Below the pieces are notes generated by a model that made no database searches, was not told where the DNA came from, and saw only the letters and a program-made list of their open reading frames with translations. 64,000 nt of DNA from Bacteroidales bacterium. GTDB taxonomy: Bacteria > Bacteroidota > Bacteroidia > Bacteroidales > UBA10428. Shown here in pieces: positions 1 through 8,955 of the stretch (positions within the stretch are counted from its first letter, which is position 1; the number at the start of each line of letters is the position of its first letter). A program made the translations under genes and the position numbers. The stretch spans positions 1 to 64,000 of the forward strand of contig JAFGQZ010000081.1 of the NCBI GenBank assembly GCA_016935435.1, in the 5' to 3' direction.

Positions 1-88
1 ATTCAATTTTTACCACGAAAGTAACATCGGTGCACAATAATCATGCTCGTGTGTGTCTAAAAATCTGTCATGGGTGTTTCATTTTATG

Positions 89-2173
89 TTATTTAATTAT
101 CAGCTTTTTATTAATTTGCTGATTAGCCATAATAATGTTAAGGTTATAAATACCCGTATTCCATGCAGATACATCAATTACTGTTGATCTACCCATTACA
201 GAAACTAATCTTTCAGAATAGATTAATGTACCTTTCATGTCGTAAACATGAAGTAAAATAAGTTCTTCCTCCAGGTTTTCCGGGAAAGAAATTGAGATTA
301 CATCCTCTGCCGGATTGGGATACAAGGTTAATTCTACATCAATCCTATCCATTTCTTCAGCATATTTCAACCCTGATGCTGAAATAAATTGCCAATGACC
401 ACTTAATTGCCCGGCATCTTCCCATTGTTGAATATTGCCGCCATTTGATGTATTGAAACCGGCAACTTCAACCAGTTTATTACTATGCGAAGCAATGATT
501 TTATAATAAGCACCATCTACAGGAACAATAGTAAATTGTTGTTGTGGTACAGCCACATAACTCCATTGCTGCACATTTGCACCATTTGCCGTACTGGCAC
601 CACTAACATCCAACGATTTACCTGATGCAACACTAATAATTGAGTATAAATTGCCACCTAAATTAGCAATGGTGAACTTCTGGTTGGTTGTATTATAAAG
701 TTGCCATTGTTGTACGTTGGCACCATCCTGATTAATCGTGTTTGCATCGACATCAAGGTACAAACCACTGTACCTGTTCTGAATCACATAAGTTCCGTTG
801 GCAAGAGAACTACCACCAACAGGTTCAAGTCGCCATTGACCTGAAGTTTGGTTCACATCGGTCCATTGCTGAATATTTCCACCAGTTGATGTACTGAAAC
901 CGGCTACTTCGACAATTTTATTACTGTGACTGGCAACTAATTTATAATATCCACCACCAGCATCTTTAACAACAAACTTTTGGTTTGCACCCCCAACATA
1001 ACTCCATTGATGAACATTGGCTCCATCATTGGTACTAACTCCTGAAATATCAATTGATTTACCTGACGCTACGCATATAATCTGATATACACCATTACCC
1101 AGATCGGTAAATCTAAATTGCTGGTTTGCAGCATTAGTTTTAGACCATTGCTGAACGTTTGCACCATCGTTATTAATTTGCCCATCATCAACATCAAGGT
1201 ACAAACCGCTATACCTGTTTTGAAGCAGATAGGTACCATTTAATCCGGTTACGCCATTGTTGTTACTGCCAATCACATCGTAAACAACATTCAATAACGA
1301 ATTATCTCCAGTTGCGTCACCCGCAATCTGCCAGATCATAATTCCACCATAATTTTTGGCAAGCTCTGACTTTTGTCGGATGGTGTTTTTACCATTATAG
1401 TAATCACCGTTAAAATAATCGGCATTTGGATCTGCTCCTTCAGCCACAAGTTGAGCAAAAGTTTTCCATGAAGGACGGGCATAAAAAGGCACACCCAGCA
1501 CAGCTTTGCCAGCAGGAAGCCCCCTTCCGGTCCAATAATTCAAGGCTGAAACAGCAAGGCTGTAAGGAGAATGTCCTGCACCTGCATCACCATCGTAAGC
1601 CATAATATTTAAAAAATCGACATAACCAAATACCGGATTGGTTATATATTTTCCATAATAATCGCTGGCTGTAACGGCTGCTGTCAGTATTTTTCCTGAA
1701 CCATGCAAGACAGAGCTTAATGTTTGCATCATTGCTTCGTAATTTGAAGCATAACCTTCGGGGAATTCCCAATCGATATCAACCCCGTCTAACCCATATT
1801 GGTTACAGAGATTAAGAAGATTATTTGCGAAGTTTGAACGGCCTGTTGCGCTACCTGACAGGGTATTGAATCCCGGGTTATATAAGTCTGTCCAACCACC
1901 AACCGCAATAGACACTTTTACTCCATTTGAATGAGCCAGTGATACAATTTGCTGAAGCTTGCTGGTATTTTCAATAGCTCCGAGGCTTCCATCACCTGAG
2001 GCATTTGGAACAACAAAGGCATAGACAAGATGAGTAACCTTTGCATACTGTATATCGGTTGCAGCACCTGTCCAGGAAGGCACATACCCTACAACCCTTT
2101 GAGATATTGCATTAATTGTTGAAATACAAACAATTAAAACAACAAACATGCTTTTTTGTACAAATTTTTTCAT
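89..2173 (-). CDS. Secreted GH18 chitinase-like hydrolase with two ricin-type lectin domains and T9SS tail
   Basis: Probable chitinase or related endo-beta-N-acetylglucosaminidase, exported by Sec and then T9SS. An N-terminal signal peptide (about residues 1-24) is followed by a GH18 barrel (about 26-300) with the family signature DGVDIDWE at 129-136, making Glu136 the likely acid, and a downstream MAYD motif (191-194). Two ricin-type beta-trefoil domains follow (about 311-451 and 458-597), rich in QQW repeats typical of carbohydrate-binding lectins. A T9SS sorting domain starts near 614 (LYPNP) and ends in basic residues. The second lectin domain is almost identical to one in the next gene. 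Family assignment is firm; the exact substrate is not, since some GH18 members act on N-glycans. Confidence 0.9.
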   Translation of the reverse strand: MKKFVQKSMFVVLIVCISTINAISQRVVGYVPSWTGAATDIQYAKVTHLVYAFVVPNASGDGSLGAIENTSKLQQIVSLAHSNGVKVSIAVGGWTDLYNPGFNTLSGSATGRSNFANNLLNLCNQYGLDGVDIDWEFPEGYASNYEAMMQTLSSVLHGSGKILTAAVTASDYYGKYITNPVFGYVDFLNIMAYDGDAGAGHSPYSLAVSALNYWTGRGLPAGKAVLGVPFYARPSWKTFAQLVAEGADPNADYFNGDYYNGKNTIRQKSELAKNYGGIMIWQIAGDATGDNSLLNVVYDVIGSNNNGVTGLNGTYLLQNRYSGLYLDVDDGQINNDGANVQQWSKTNAANQQFRFTDLGNGVYQIICVASGKSIDISGVSTNDGANVHQWSYVGGANQKFVVKDAGGGYYKLVASHSNKIVEVAGFSTSTGGNIQQWTDVNQTSGQWRLEPVGGSSLANGTYVIQNRYSGLYLDVDANTINQDGANVQQWQLYNTTNQKFTIANLGGNLYSIISVASGKSLDVSGASTANGANVQQWSYVAVPQQQFTIVPVDGAYYKIIASHSNKLVEVAGFNTSNGGNIQQWEDAGQLSGHWQFISASGLKYAEEMDRIDVELTLYPNPAEDVISISFPENLEEELILLHVYDMKGTLIYSERLVSVMGRSTVIDVSAWNTGIYNLNIIMANQQINKKLIIK
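344..720 (-). repeat. Lectin-domain DNA repeat, copy 1
   Basis: Coding DNA for the last beta-trefoil of the GH18 gene. It matches 2852-3220 in the neighbouring GH43 gene with only scattered base differences, including the linker between lectin and T9SS tail. The two flanking catalytic domains are unrelated, so the lectin-plus-linker module has been copied or homogenised between genes. Confidence 0.8.
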
Positions 2174-2351
2174 AATGGTTTAGATTAAAAGTTTTATAAA
2201 TTGAGAAAGGGAAAGCCCCAAAAATTAAAATACTTCAATCACACCCACGGATAGTGAGTTAAAGAAGGTGTTAAAAAAGTTTTTTTGCGTCATACCGCAC
2301 CTGATGCGATGTCTAATTATTAGTTATTCTTAAATAGAGTATTAGAATAAC

Positions 2352-2460
2352 TGTGTTACTCCCTTTGGTCGTGAGCTCACTACGTTCGGTTCGTTGAGCC
2401 CTTCGGGGTTCCGCTTTTCAGCGGAACCTCTAGCTCATGAGCGTAGCGAGTAATGACGTT
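2352..2460. repeat. Nested palindromic intergenic element
   Basis: The 437-base gap between the GH18 and GH43 genes holds no credible gene but has a dense cluster of palindromes. GTGAGCTCAC (2371-2380) is a perfect 10-base palindrome. GGTTCCGC (2407-2414) pairs perfectly with GCGGAACC (2421-2428) over a six-base loop. CTCATGAG is another palindrome, and TTACTC near 2356 can pair with GAGTAA near 2448. The whole can fold into one long branched cruciform, as REP-like or small miniature elements do. No target duplication or encoded protein was identified. Confidence 0.6.
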
Positions 2461-2570
2461 GGTCTATACTTTTTGGACTATCTCCAATAAAAATGTGCTA
2501 TCCTATCATTTACCAAATCCCAATCCAGAGCATAGAGTAGCTTAGCGCGGCAAATGTTGCTCAGGTTAGG

Positions 2571-2605
2571 AATATGGTACAAAGTACTTTTGGGATCCCC
2601 ATATT
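2571..2605. terminator. Branched inverted repeat just after the GH43 stop codon
   Basis: AATATGG (2571-2577) pairs with CCATATT (2599-2605), enclosing two smaller palindromes, GTAC-AAA-GTAC (2577-2587) and GGGATCCC (2592-2599). It lies immediately beyond the stop codon of the minus-strand GH43 gene, so a 3'-end or terminator role is plausible. There is no clear U-tract, so the function is uncertain. Confidence 0.4.
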
Positions 2606-2610
2606 AATTA

Positions 2611-5220
2611 TTAAAATTTAAGGAATTTAGCGATTTCACTAACACCCTCAACTTTAACAAAATATACACCAGGATTAAAGTTGCTCACATCAATCTGCAC
2701 CATACTTTCGTCAGATGATAATGTTTGCAATAGTACCTGACCGGTTACAGTGAATATCGAGATATTCCTTTTTGCTGATATACCGGATAAGCTCAATATA
2801 TCACCTACAGGATTAGGATACAAGGTTAATCCTTCATCTATCCTATCCAATTCTTCAGCAGATTTCAAACCTGATGCTGAAATAAATTGCCAATGACCAC
2901 TTAATTGCCCGGCATCTTCCCATTGTTGAATATTGCCACCATTTGATGTACTGAAACCGGCAACTTCAAGCAGTTTATTACTATGTGAAGCAATGATTTT
3001 ATAATAAGCACCATCTACAGGAACAATATTAAACTGTTGTTGTGGTACAGCCACATAACTCCATTGTTGCACATTTGCACCATTTGCAGTACTGGCACCA
3101 CTAACATCCAACGATTTACCTGATGCAACACTAATAATTGAGTATAAATCACCACCTAAATTAGCAATGGTGAATTGCTGGTTGGTTGTATTGGCAAGTT
3201 GCCATTGTTGTGCATTAGCGCCGTCCTGATTGATTAAGTTTGCATCCAATTCAAGGTATAACCCACTATGTCTGTTTTGGATCAGGCAGGTTCCGTTTGG
3301 GATACCAACAACAGGTTCTAATTCCCATTGTCCACTGGCTTGTTCAAGATCTGTCCATTGCTGGATATTCGCTCCTGCCTGTGAACTGAAACCGGCAACT
3401 TCAATTAGTTTACCACTGTGTTTGGCAATTAATTTAAAGTATCCATCGCCGGTAGGTTGCACAATAAATTGTTGGTTACCGCCCCCAACATAACTCCATT
3501 GATGCACATTGGCACCGCTGGCAATACTTACACCTGAAATATCAAGAGCTTTTCCGGATTTAACACAAATGACTTTATATACTCCACCACCCAAATCGGT
3601 AAATGCAAACTGCTGGTTTGTGTTACCAGTTTTAGTCCACTGCTGGGCATTGGCACCATCCTCGTAAATATGGCTATCATCCATATCGAGGTATAAACCA
3701 CTGTACCTGTTTTTTAATAAATAAGTACCATTTATGGATTCTGTTCCGCTCACCAGGTCGAAGCGAAAATGTTGTTGATCCACATTTGCATAGTCCCACT
3801 GTTGTATGTTTGCTCCATTGTTTGTAGAACCAGATGCCACATCCAATGATTTACCGCTTTTTTTGGAAATAATTTTATAATAACCATCACCAACGCTGGT
3901 TATGGCCCATTTTTGACAATCTTCACCATTAGGTGTATACATTTTAACGTTGGCGCCATTATCCGATGAACAATTGTCAACATCCCAGGACAAACCGCCT
4001 TTAGCAGCGGTAATCTTATAAATTCCATTTTCAGCTGCCTGAATATTCCATTCTTCACATACTGATCCGCCGGCACTTGCTTCCCACTGGTGTACATTTG
4101 ATCCAACATCAGGCGAACATCCTGCTATCTGTATTAGTTTCTGACTTTTTTTAATAACAATTCTGTAGGTTCCATTTGCCAAAGGTGAAGTTGTTAATAT
4201 GCTTGGTTCACCGGAGGGTGCTTTTTTTCTTATACCTGTAATTCCGGGTTTTCCAAATTCCGGCATCCCATCGGTATTCCATACAATTCTTTTTGCCCTT
4301 GTTGTTCTGTTATTGTCACAAGCTCCTCCCGATAGGGTAACGGCATGATACGCAATCCAGTCTTCTGAACCATCCGGCGATTTGAAAAAACAATGATGTC
4401 CCGGACCATAGGCCTGAAAATCGGGGTTTTTATCAAAAACAGCATTCGGGTATTTTGTCCATGATCCTGCATTTAAAGGGTCAGAAGATTCATTCATATA
4501 CAACATACCCAGCCTGTAATCAGGGGTCCAGCATCCGTTGGCAGAATAAACAAGAAAAACTTTCCCGTTTTTTCGAATTACCTCAGGAGCTTCGTTTACC
4601 TGTCCGTTATTTTCCCAACTTAGCGTAGGGCTTGAAAGTAGCGTACGGCCCGGTACAAGTGTCCAGGGATTGCTCATTTGTGCAATATATATACGCTGTG
4701 GTTTATCGCCGTCAGAAGCATTAGCCACACCAGACCAGATAAAATAGTTTACTCCATTTAAACTTAGTACGGTTCCATCAATTGCCCAGTAATCAGCATA
4801 AGCATCATAAATTCTCCCCCTGTTTACCCAGGTACCACTCATAGGATCGGCAGAAGAATTTTCAATTACCCAGGTACGTTGTCCTGAACCTGAAGTTTCG
4901 GCGGCTGTATAATACATATACCAGATGCCATTGATTTTGTGTAATTCAGGTGCCCAGTAGTCGCAACAAGGACCGCCCTGGGCTTGTGAAAATACACTTA
5001 CAAAAGGAGTGCTTTTAAGAGCTTCGAGTGTAGTTGCTTTTTTTAGACAAACGTTGCTACCAGTAGTACCGGTTAAATAATAATAACCGTTGGAATAAGT
5101 AATGAAAGGATCGGGAACAGCATCTATCGGGTTAATAAAAGTCTGTGCCCCTATGTAACTGCATTTTAATAAAACACACAATACAACTAAAGAAGTAATT
5201 AGGTTAATTTTAGTTTTCAT
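2611..5220 (-). CDS. Secreted GH43 glycosidase with three ricin-type lectin domains and T9SS tail
   Basis: Predicted arabinan- or xylan-type glycosidase of family 43. A signal peptide (about 1-25) precedes a five-bladed propeller domain (about 27-340). Candidate GH43 residues are Asp37 in VPDPF (base), Asp148 in AIDGT (pKa modulator) and the Glu of NEAPEV near 210 (acid). Three beta-trefoil lectin domains follow (about 347-490, 495-637 and 641-787), then a T9SS tail (about 805-869, with YPNP). It is the upstream-neighbour paralogue's closest relative: the catalytic halves are nearly identical. It has one lectin domain more than that copy, and this third domain matches the GH18 gene instead. 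Family is firm; substrate is unproven. Confidence 0.9.
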   Translation of the reverse strand: MKTKINLITSLVVLCVLLKCSYIGAQTFINPIDAVPDPFITYSNGYYYLTGTTGSNVCLKKATTLEALKSTPFVSVFSQAQGGPCCDYWAPELHKINGIWYMYYTAAETSGSGQRTWVIENSSADPMSGTWVNRGRIYDAYADYWAIDGTVLSLNGVNYFIWSGVANASDGDKPQRIYIAQMSNPWTLVPGRTLLSSPTLSWENNGQVNEAPEVIRKNGKVFLVYSANGCWTPDYRLGMLYMNESSDPLNAGSWTKYPNAVFDKNPDFQAYGPGHHCFFKSPDGSEDWIAYHAVTLSGGACDNNRTTRAKRIVWNTDGMPEFGKPGITGIRKKAPSGEPSILTTSPLANGTYRIVIKKSQKLIQIAGCSPDVGSNVHQWEASAGGSVCEEWNIQAAENGIYKITAAKGGLSWDVDNCSSDNGANVKMYTPNGEDCQKWAITSVGDGYYKIISKKSGKSLDVASGSTNNGANIQQWDYANVDQQHFRFDLVSGTESINGTYLLKNRYSGLYLDMDDSHIYEDGANAQQWTKTGNTNQQFAFTDLGGGVYKVICVKSGKALDISGVSIASGANVHQWSYVGGGNQQFIVQPTGDGYFKLIAKHSGKLIEVAGFSSQAGANIQQWTDLEQASGQWELEPVVGIPNGTCLIQNRHSGLYLELDANLINQDGANAQQWQLANTTNQQFTIANLGGDLYSIISVASGKSLDVSGASTANGANVQQWSYVAVPQQQFNIVPVDGAYYKIIASHSNKLLEVAGFSTSNGGNIQQWEDAGQLSGHWQFISASGLKSAEELDRIDEGLTLYPNPVGDILSLSGISAKRNISIFTVTGQVLLQTLSSDESMVQIDVSNFNPGVYFVKVEGVSEIAKFLKF
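2852..3220 (-). repeat. Lectin-domain DNA repeat, copy 2
   Basis: Coding DNA for the third beta-trefoil and linker of the GH43 gene; near-identical partner of 344-720. The second GH43 gene lacks this module, which suggests it was gained by this gene after the GH43 duplication, or lost from the other. Confidence 0.8.
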
Positions 5221-5244
5221 ACTAGGTTAGTTAGGTTAATCCTT

Positions 5245-5281
5245 AAAAAAAAATCCTAAGTACCAATAAGTCTTAGGATTT
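5245..5281 (-). terminator. Intrinsic terminator of the distal GH43 gene
   Basis: On the minus strand, directly after the stop codon of the 5290-7470 gene, AAATCCTAAG pairs perfectly with CTTAGGATTT (10-bp stem at 5251-5260 and 5272-5281, 11-base loop). Read on the minus strand it is followed by a run of about nine T. This is a classic Rho-independent terminator and separates the two GH43 genes into distinct transcription units. Confidence 0.85.
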
Positions 5282-5289
5282 AAAATATG

Positions 5290-7470
5290 TTAGGGTTTTA
5301 ATATTTGTTGTGTCATTACATTATCATTGGTAATAATTGTAACCAGATATATACCCGGATCTAATCCTGATACATCAAGTGAATGATAATGCTGGTTTAT
5401 GTCATTAGCCTGTAAAACTACCTTACCTGTATAATTACATATAAAAACTGAACTTAAATCCAGTACAGCTTTAATATATAATTTATCAAATACAGGATTT
5501 GGATAGATTGTAACAGCCTTATCCAATTCATCGGCTGAATGAGAAAAAGATGATTGCCCAACAGGTTCCAATAGCCATTGCCCACTGGTTTGTTCAAGGT
5601 CGGCCCATTGTTGTATGTTCCCACCCGTCTGTGTACTGAAACCGCCAACCTCGACCAGTTTACCGCTGTGCCTGGCAATTAATTTATAATAACCATCGCC
5701 AGTGGCCTGCACTATAAATTGTTGGTTTTCTCCACCCTCATACTCCCGTTGAGCAACATTTTCGCCATTAGCAATACTTTCATCGGGGATATCGAGGGAT
5801 TTATCAGATCCGACACAAATGATTTTGTAAACCCCACCCCCCAAATCGGTAAAAGCAAATTGCTGGTTTGAGTTATCGGTTTTTGTCCACTGCCTAACAT
5901 TTGCATCATCTTCATTGATATGGCTATTATCAACATCCATATATAATTTACTATACCTGTTTTTCAAATAATATGTACCATCAATAGAGCCTGTACCACT
6001 TACCAGGTCTAAGCGAAAAAGTTGTTGTTCTACACTTGCATTGTCCCATTGTTGTACATTGGCACCATTGTCTGTTGAACCAGATGCCACGTCCAATACT
6101 TTACCGCTTTTTTTTGAAATAATTTTATAATAACCGGCTCCAGCGCTTATAAAAGCCCATTTTTGACAATCTAAACCGTTAGGAGTCCACATTTTAATAT
6201 TTGCGCCATTGTCCGAGGAACAGTTATCTACATCCCAGGACAAACCACCTTTAGCTGCGGTAATCTTATAATATCCATTTTCGACCGCCTGAATATTCCA
6301 ATTTTCGCAGGCCAAACCTGTAGAACTCGCCTCCCATTGATATACATTTGCCCCAACGGCTGGTGAGCATCCTTCTATTTTTATTAATTTCTGACTTTTT
6401 TTAACTACAATTTTATATGTTCCATTAGCCACTGGAGAAGTTGTAAGTATATTGGATTCACCAGAAGGTGCTTTTATTCTTACTCCAGTAATACCGGGTT
6501 TTCCAAATTCAGGCATACCATCGGTATTCCAAACAATCCTTTTTGCCCTTGTTGTTCTGTTATAATCACAAGCTCCTCCCGATAAGGTAACGGCATGATA
6601 AGCAATCCAGTCTTCTGTACTATCCGGCGATTTGAAAAAACAATGATGCCCCGGACCATAAACCTGAAAATCGGGATTTTTATCAAATACCGGATCTGGG
6701 TATTTAGTCCATGAACCGGCATTTAAAGGGTCAGAAGATTCATTCATATACAACATACCCAGTTTGTAATCGGGGGTCCAGCATCCATTGGCAGAATAAA
6801 CAAGAAAAACTTTTCCGTTTTTTATAAGTACTTCAGGAGCTTCGTTTACCTGTCCGTTATTTTCCCAACTTAGCGTGGGGCTTGAAAGTAGCGTACGGCC
6901 CGGCACAAGTGTCCAGGGATTGCTCATTTTTGCAATATATATACGCTGTGGTTTATCTCCGTCAGATGCATTAGCTACTCCAGACCAGATAAAATAATTA
7001 GTATCATTCAAACTCAGTACTGTTCCATCAATAGCCCAATAATCGGCATTAGAATCATATATCCTGCCTCTGTTTACCCAGGTGCCACTCATAGGATCGG
7101 CAGAAGAATTTTCAATAACCCAGGTACGTTGTCCGGAACCTGATGTTTCCGCGGCTGTATAATACATATACCATTTGCCATCGATTTTGTGTAATTCAGG
7201 CGCCCAATAGTCACAACAAGGGCCTCCCTGTGCCGGTGAAAATACACTTTTAAACTGAGTGCTTTTCAGAGCTTCCAGTGTAGTAGCTCTTTTTAAACAT
7301 ACATTACTGCCCGTAGTTCCGGTTAAGTAATAATATCCATTAGAAAAAGTTATGAAAGGATCAGGAACATCGCCTATGGGGTTAATAAAAGTTTGTGTAT
7401 ATGTTGAATTGCAAATTAATATAACAATTACTATGGCTAATGCAGAATAAAGTTTTTGGCTAGTCTTCAT
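5290..7470 (-). CDS. Secreted GH43 glycosidase with two lectin domains (one degenerate) and T9SS tail
   Basis: Tandem paralogue of the neighbouring GH43 gene: signal peptide (about 1-25), GH43 propeller with VPDPF, AIDGT and NEAPEV motifs conserved, two ricin-type domains (about 347-490 and 495-635) and a T9SS tail with YPNP near residue 658. In the second lectin domain several repeat signatures are eroded: the usual NVHQWSYVGG has become NVAQREYEGG, losing the QxW tryptophan, so that lobe may no longer bind sugar. It has its own terminator, so it is probably transcribed separately. Predicted arabinofuranosidase/arabinanase or xylosidase; substrate unproven. Confidence 0.9.
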   Translation of the reverse strand: MKTSQKLYSALAIVIVILICNSTYTQTFINPIGDVPDPFITFSNGYYYLTGTTGSNVCLKRATTLEALKSTQFKSVFSPAQGGPCCDYWAPELHKIDGKWYMYYTAAETSGSGQRTWVIENSSADPMSGTWVNRGRIYDSNADYWAIDGTVLSLNDTNYFIWSGVANASDGDKPQRIYIAKMSNPWTLVPGRTLLSSPTLSWENNGQVNEAPEVLIKNGKVFLVYSANGCWTPDYKLGMLYMNESSDPLNAGSWTKYPDPVFDKNPDFQVYGPGHHCFFKSPDSTEDWIAYHAVTLSGGACDYNRTTRAKRIVWNTDGMPEFGKPGITGVRIKAPSGESNILTTSPVANGTYKIVVKKSQKLIKIEGCSPAVGANVYQWEASSTGLACENWNIQAVENGYYKITAAKGGLSWDVDNCSSDNGANIKMWTPNGLDCQKWAFISAGAGYYKIISKKSGKVLDVASGSTDNGANVQQWDNASVEQQLFRLDLVSGTGSIDGTYYLKNRYSKLYMDVDNSHINEDDANVRQWTKTDNSNQQFAFTDLGGGVYKIICVGSDKSLDIPDESIANGENVAQREYEGGENQQFIVQATGDGYYKLIARHSGKLVEVGGFSTQTGGNIQQWADLEQTSGQWLLEPVGQSSFSHSADELDKAVTIYPNPVFDKLYIKAVLDLSSVFICNYTGKVVLQANDINQHYHSLDVSGLDPGIYLVTIITNDNVMTQQILKP

Positions 7471-7758
7471 TGTAAATTAGTTAAGGTTTTTGTTCTTTTG
7501 AATCCTTTAGAGATATAATCTCTGTTTATACTAAAAAATAAAAGTGCAACCTGGTTTAGGTGTTTTTAAAAGTGGTATTCTATAATAAGACAGGTTAATA
7601 ATGATATAGGGTGAAATGAAATAGAAAAAAAATAAAAGAAATAAGTATCCGGCAGACCAGATCAGTCGCTCAGCATAAATATTTTCAGGGTAGAAAAGAT
7701 ATTATGAAAAATCAATGATAGGTTTATAAATACAAACAAATTAATACATTCAAAAGAA
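7471..7758. other. Intergenic region upstream of the GH43 gene
   Basis: AT-rich, no convincing ORF. It must hold the GH43 promoter, reading left, and the 3' end of the TonB-like gene. I found no good TAnnTTTG box and no terminator hairpin. Base and codon style change sharply here: genes to the right use TCG serine codons heavily, genes to the left rarely. Confidence 0.4.
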
Positions 7759-8535
7759 TTATCGTAACCTGAAAACGTATTCAATAGTGCCGGTTTGGTT
7801 AACAAGGGCGTTTTCGTCGCTGTTAAAACGCGAATTCAGCGCAGCCTTACGGGCTACCTCCTGCAGGTAACTGTCGAGGGTTGTCGAACCCTTTGCTATT
7901 GGTACGGCATTCACAACTTTTCCGGTTCTGTCAACTGTAATTTGAATAACTACTTTTCCTTCTTTCTGTATATTAAACTCAGGACTTGGCAAAGCTAAAG
8001 GCGAACGTCCGGTAAGATTGGCCGTAATACCGGTTCCCTGTCCTCCGCCTAAAGAATGGTTTGCCGAGTTTACATCGCCGGTTTGGCTGCCCTGGTTGCC
8101 CGCCCCCGAGGTTTCGCCTTCCGAACCCGAAGTGTTTGCCCTGGTGTTTCGTCCGAATATGGCACGTGTGTCAATTACAGGTTTTTCTTCTTTTGGTTTA
8201 TCTTCCTGTACTTTTTGGGGTTCTTCTTTTTTCACTGCTGGCTGCTCGGTTTTTTTAACCGGTTTTATTGCAGGGGCATCATCGTCGTAATCCTGAGTAA
8301 GCGGGTTTTCTTTAACCGTTTCCTGTGGCCTTGTTGCTTCCTGCTGCCTAACAACTTTTTCAACCGCTTTTGGCTCAATACGGCCAAAGCCTGTTTCGCT
8401 GTCGCCGAAATTTACAAGAATGCCTTGCTCGTCAGGCAGGGGCAATTTGGTAGTAAAGCCGAAAAAAATCAACAGAATCAACACCAGCGTGTAAAAGCCG
8501 GCGGTTAAAAGAGCAGCCCTGTTATCCCATTCCAT
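7759..8535 (-). CDS. TonB-family energy transducer
   Basis: Periplasm-spanning protein that should link the inner-membrane proton-driven ExbB/ExbD motor to an outer-membrane partner. It has an N-terminal membrane anchor (about residues 9-28), a long central region rich in Pro, Lys and Glu (about 60-125), a Gly/Ser/Asn-rich stretch, and a C-terminal TonB-like domain (about 185-258) with a beta-strand, GKVVNA turn and aromatic end. It is the last gene of an ExbB-ExbD-TonB order on the minus strand, 21 bases after exbD. TonB and TolA-like roles are hard to separate by sequence; no TolB or Pal gene follows, which mildly favours TonB. Confidence 0.8.
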   Translation of the reverse strand: MEWDNRAALLTAGFYTLVLILLIFFGFTTKLPLPDEQGILVNFGDSETGFGRIEPKAVEKVVRQQEATRPQETVKENPLTQDYDDDAPAIKPVKKTEQPAVKKEEPQKVQEDKPKEEKPVIDTRAIFGRNTRANTSGSEGETSGAGNQGSQTGDVNSANHSLGGGQGTGITANLTGRSPLALPSPEFNIQKEGKVVIQITVDRTGKVVNAVPIAKGSTTLDSYLQEVARKAALNSRFNSDENALVNQTGTIEYVFRLR

Positions 8536-8556
8536 TGTCGAACAATATTTATAGTG

Positions 8557-8949
8557 CTATTCGGGCGCTGTGGCCAGTATAACTTTGTATTTATTATTTT
8601 TGGCAATGTTCATAATTTTCACAACATACTCAACAGGCACCGACTTATCGGCATGCAGCGAAATTGTAGGTTCAACCCTGTGCCTTAGCTGATTAACAAT
8701 AAGGGGCTCAAGTTGCTCAAAGGGAACTTTTTTATTGCCAACATAATATTCAATATCTTTCGTAATCGATACAGTTACATGCGGTGTAGCCTGCGTTTGG
8801 TTGCTACTTTTGGGCAACAACAGTTTTACTGCGTTAGGCGCAATAAGTGTTGAGGTGAGCATAAAAAATATCAATAGCAAAAACACTATATCGGTCATTC
8901 CCGACATGCTAAACGAAACATTTACTTTATTTCTTGAACTTATAGCCAT
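8557..8949 (-). CDS. exbD: Biopolymer transporter ExbD/TolR
   Basis: Small proton-channel partner of ExbB. At 130 residues it is typical of the family. One transmembrane helix (about 15-35) begins after a polar N-terminus and carries the membrane Asp of the MTDIVFLLLIFFML segment that conducts protons. A compact periplasmic domain (about 45-130) follows. It lies six bases after the ExbB-like gene and 21 before the TonB-like gene, so the three are one operon. Confidence 0.88.
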   Translation of the reverse strand: MAISSRNKVNVSFSMSGMTDIVFLLLIFFMLTSTLIAPNAVKLLLPKSSNQTQATPHVTVSITKDIEYYVGNKKVPFEQLEPLIVNQLRHRVEPTISLHADKSVPVEYVVKIMNIAKNNKYKVILATAPE

Positions 8950-8955
8950 TATAAA

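Noticed and set aside
1-88. Partial gene at the left edge
   Set aside because: No open frame with family features runs off the edge; treated as intergenic.
8056-8508. Long plus-strand ORF opposite the TonB-like gene
   Set aside because: It mirrors the coding strand of a clear gene and has no family sequence; a codon-bias shadow.
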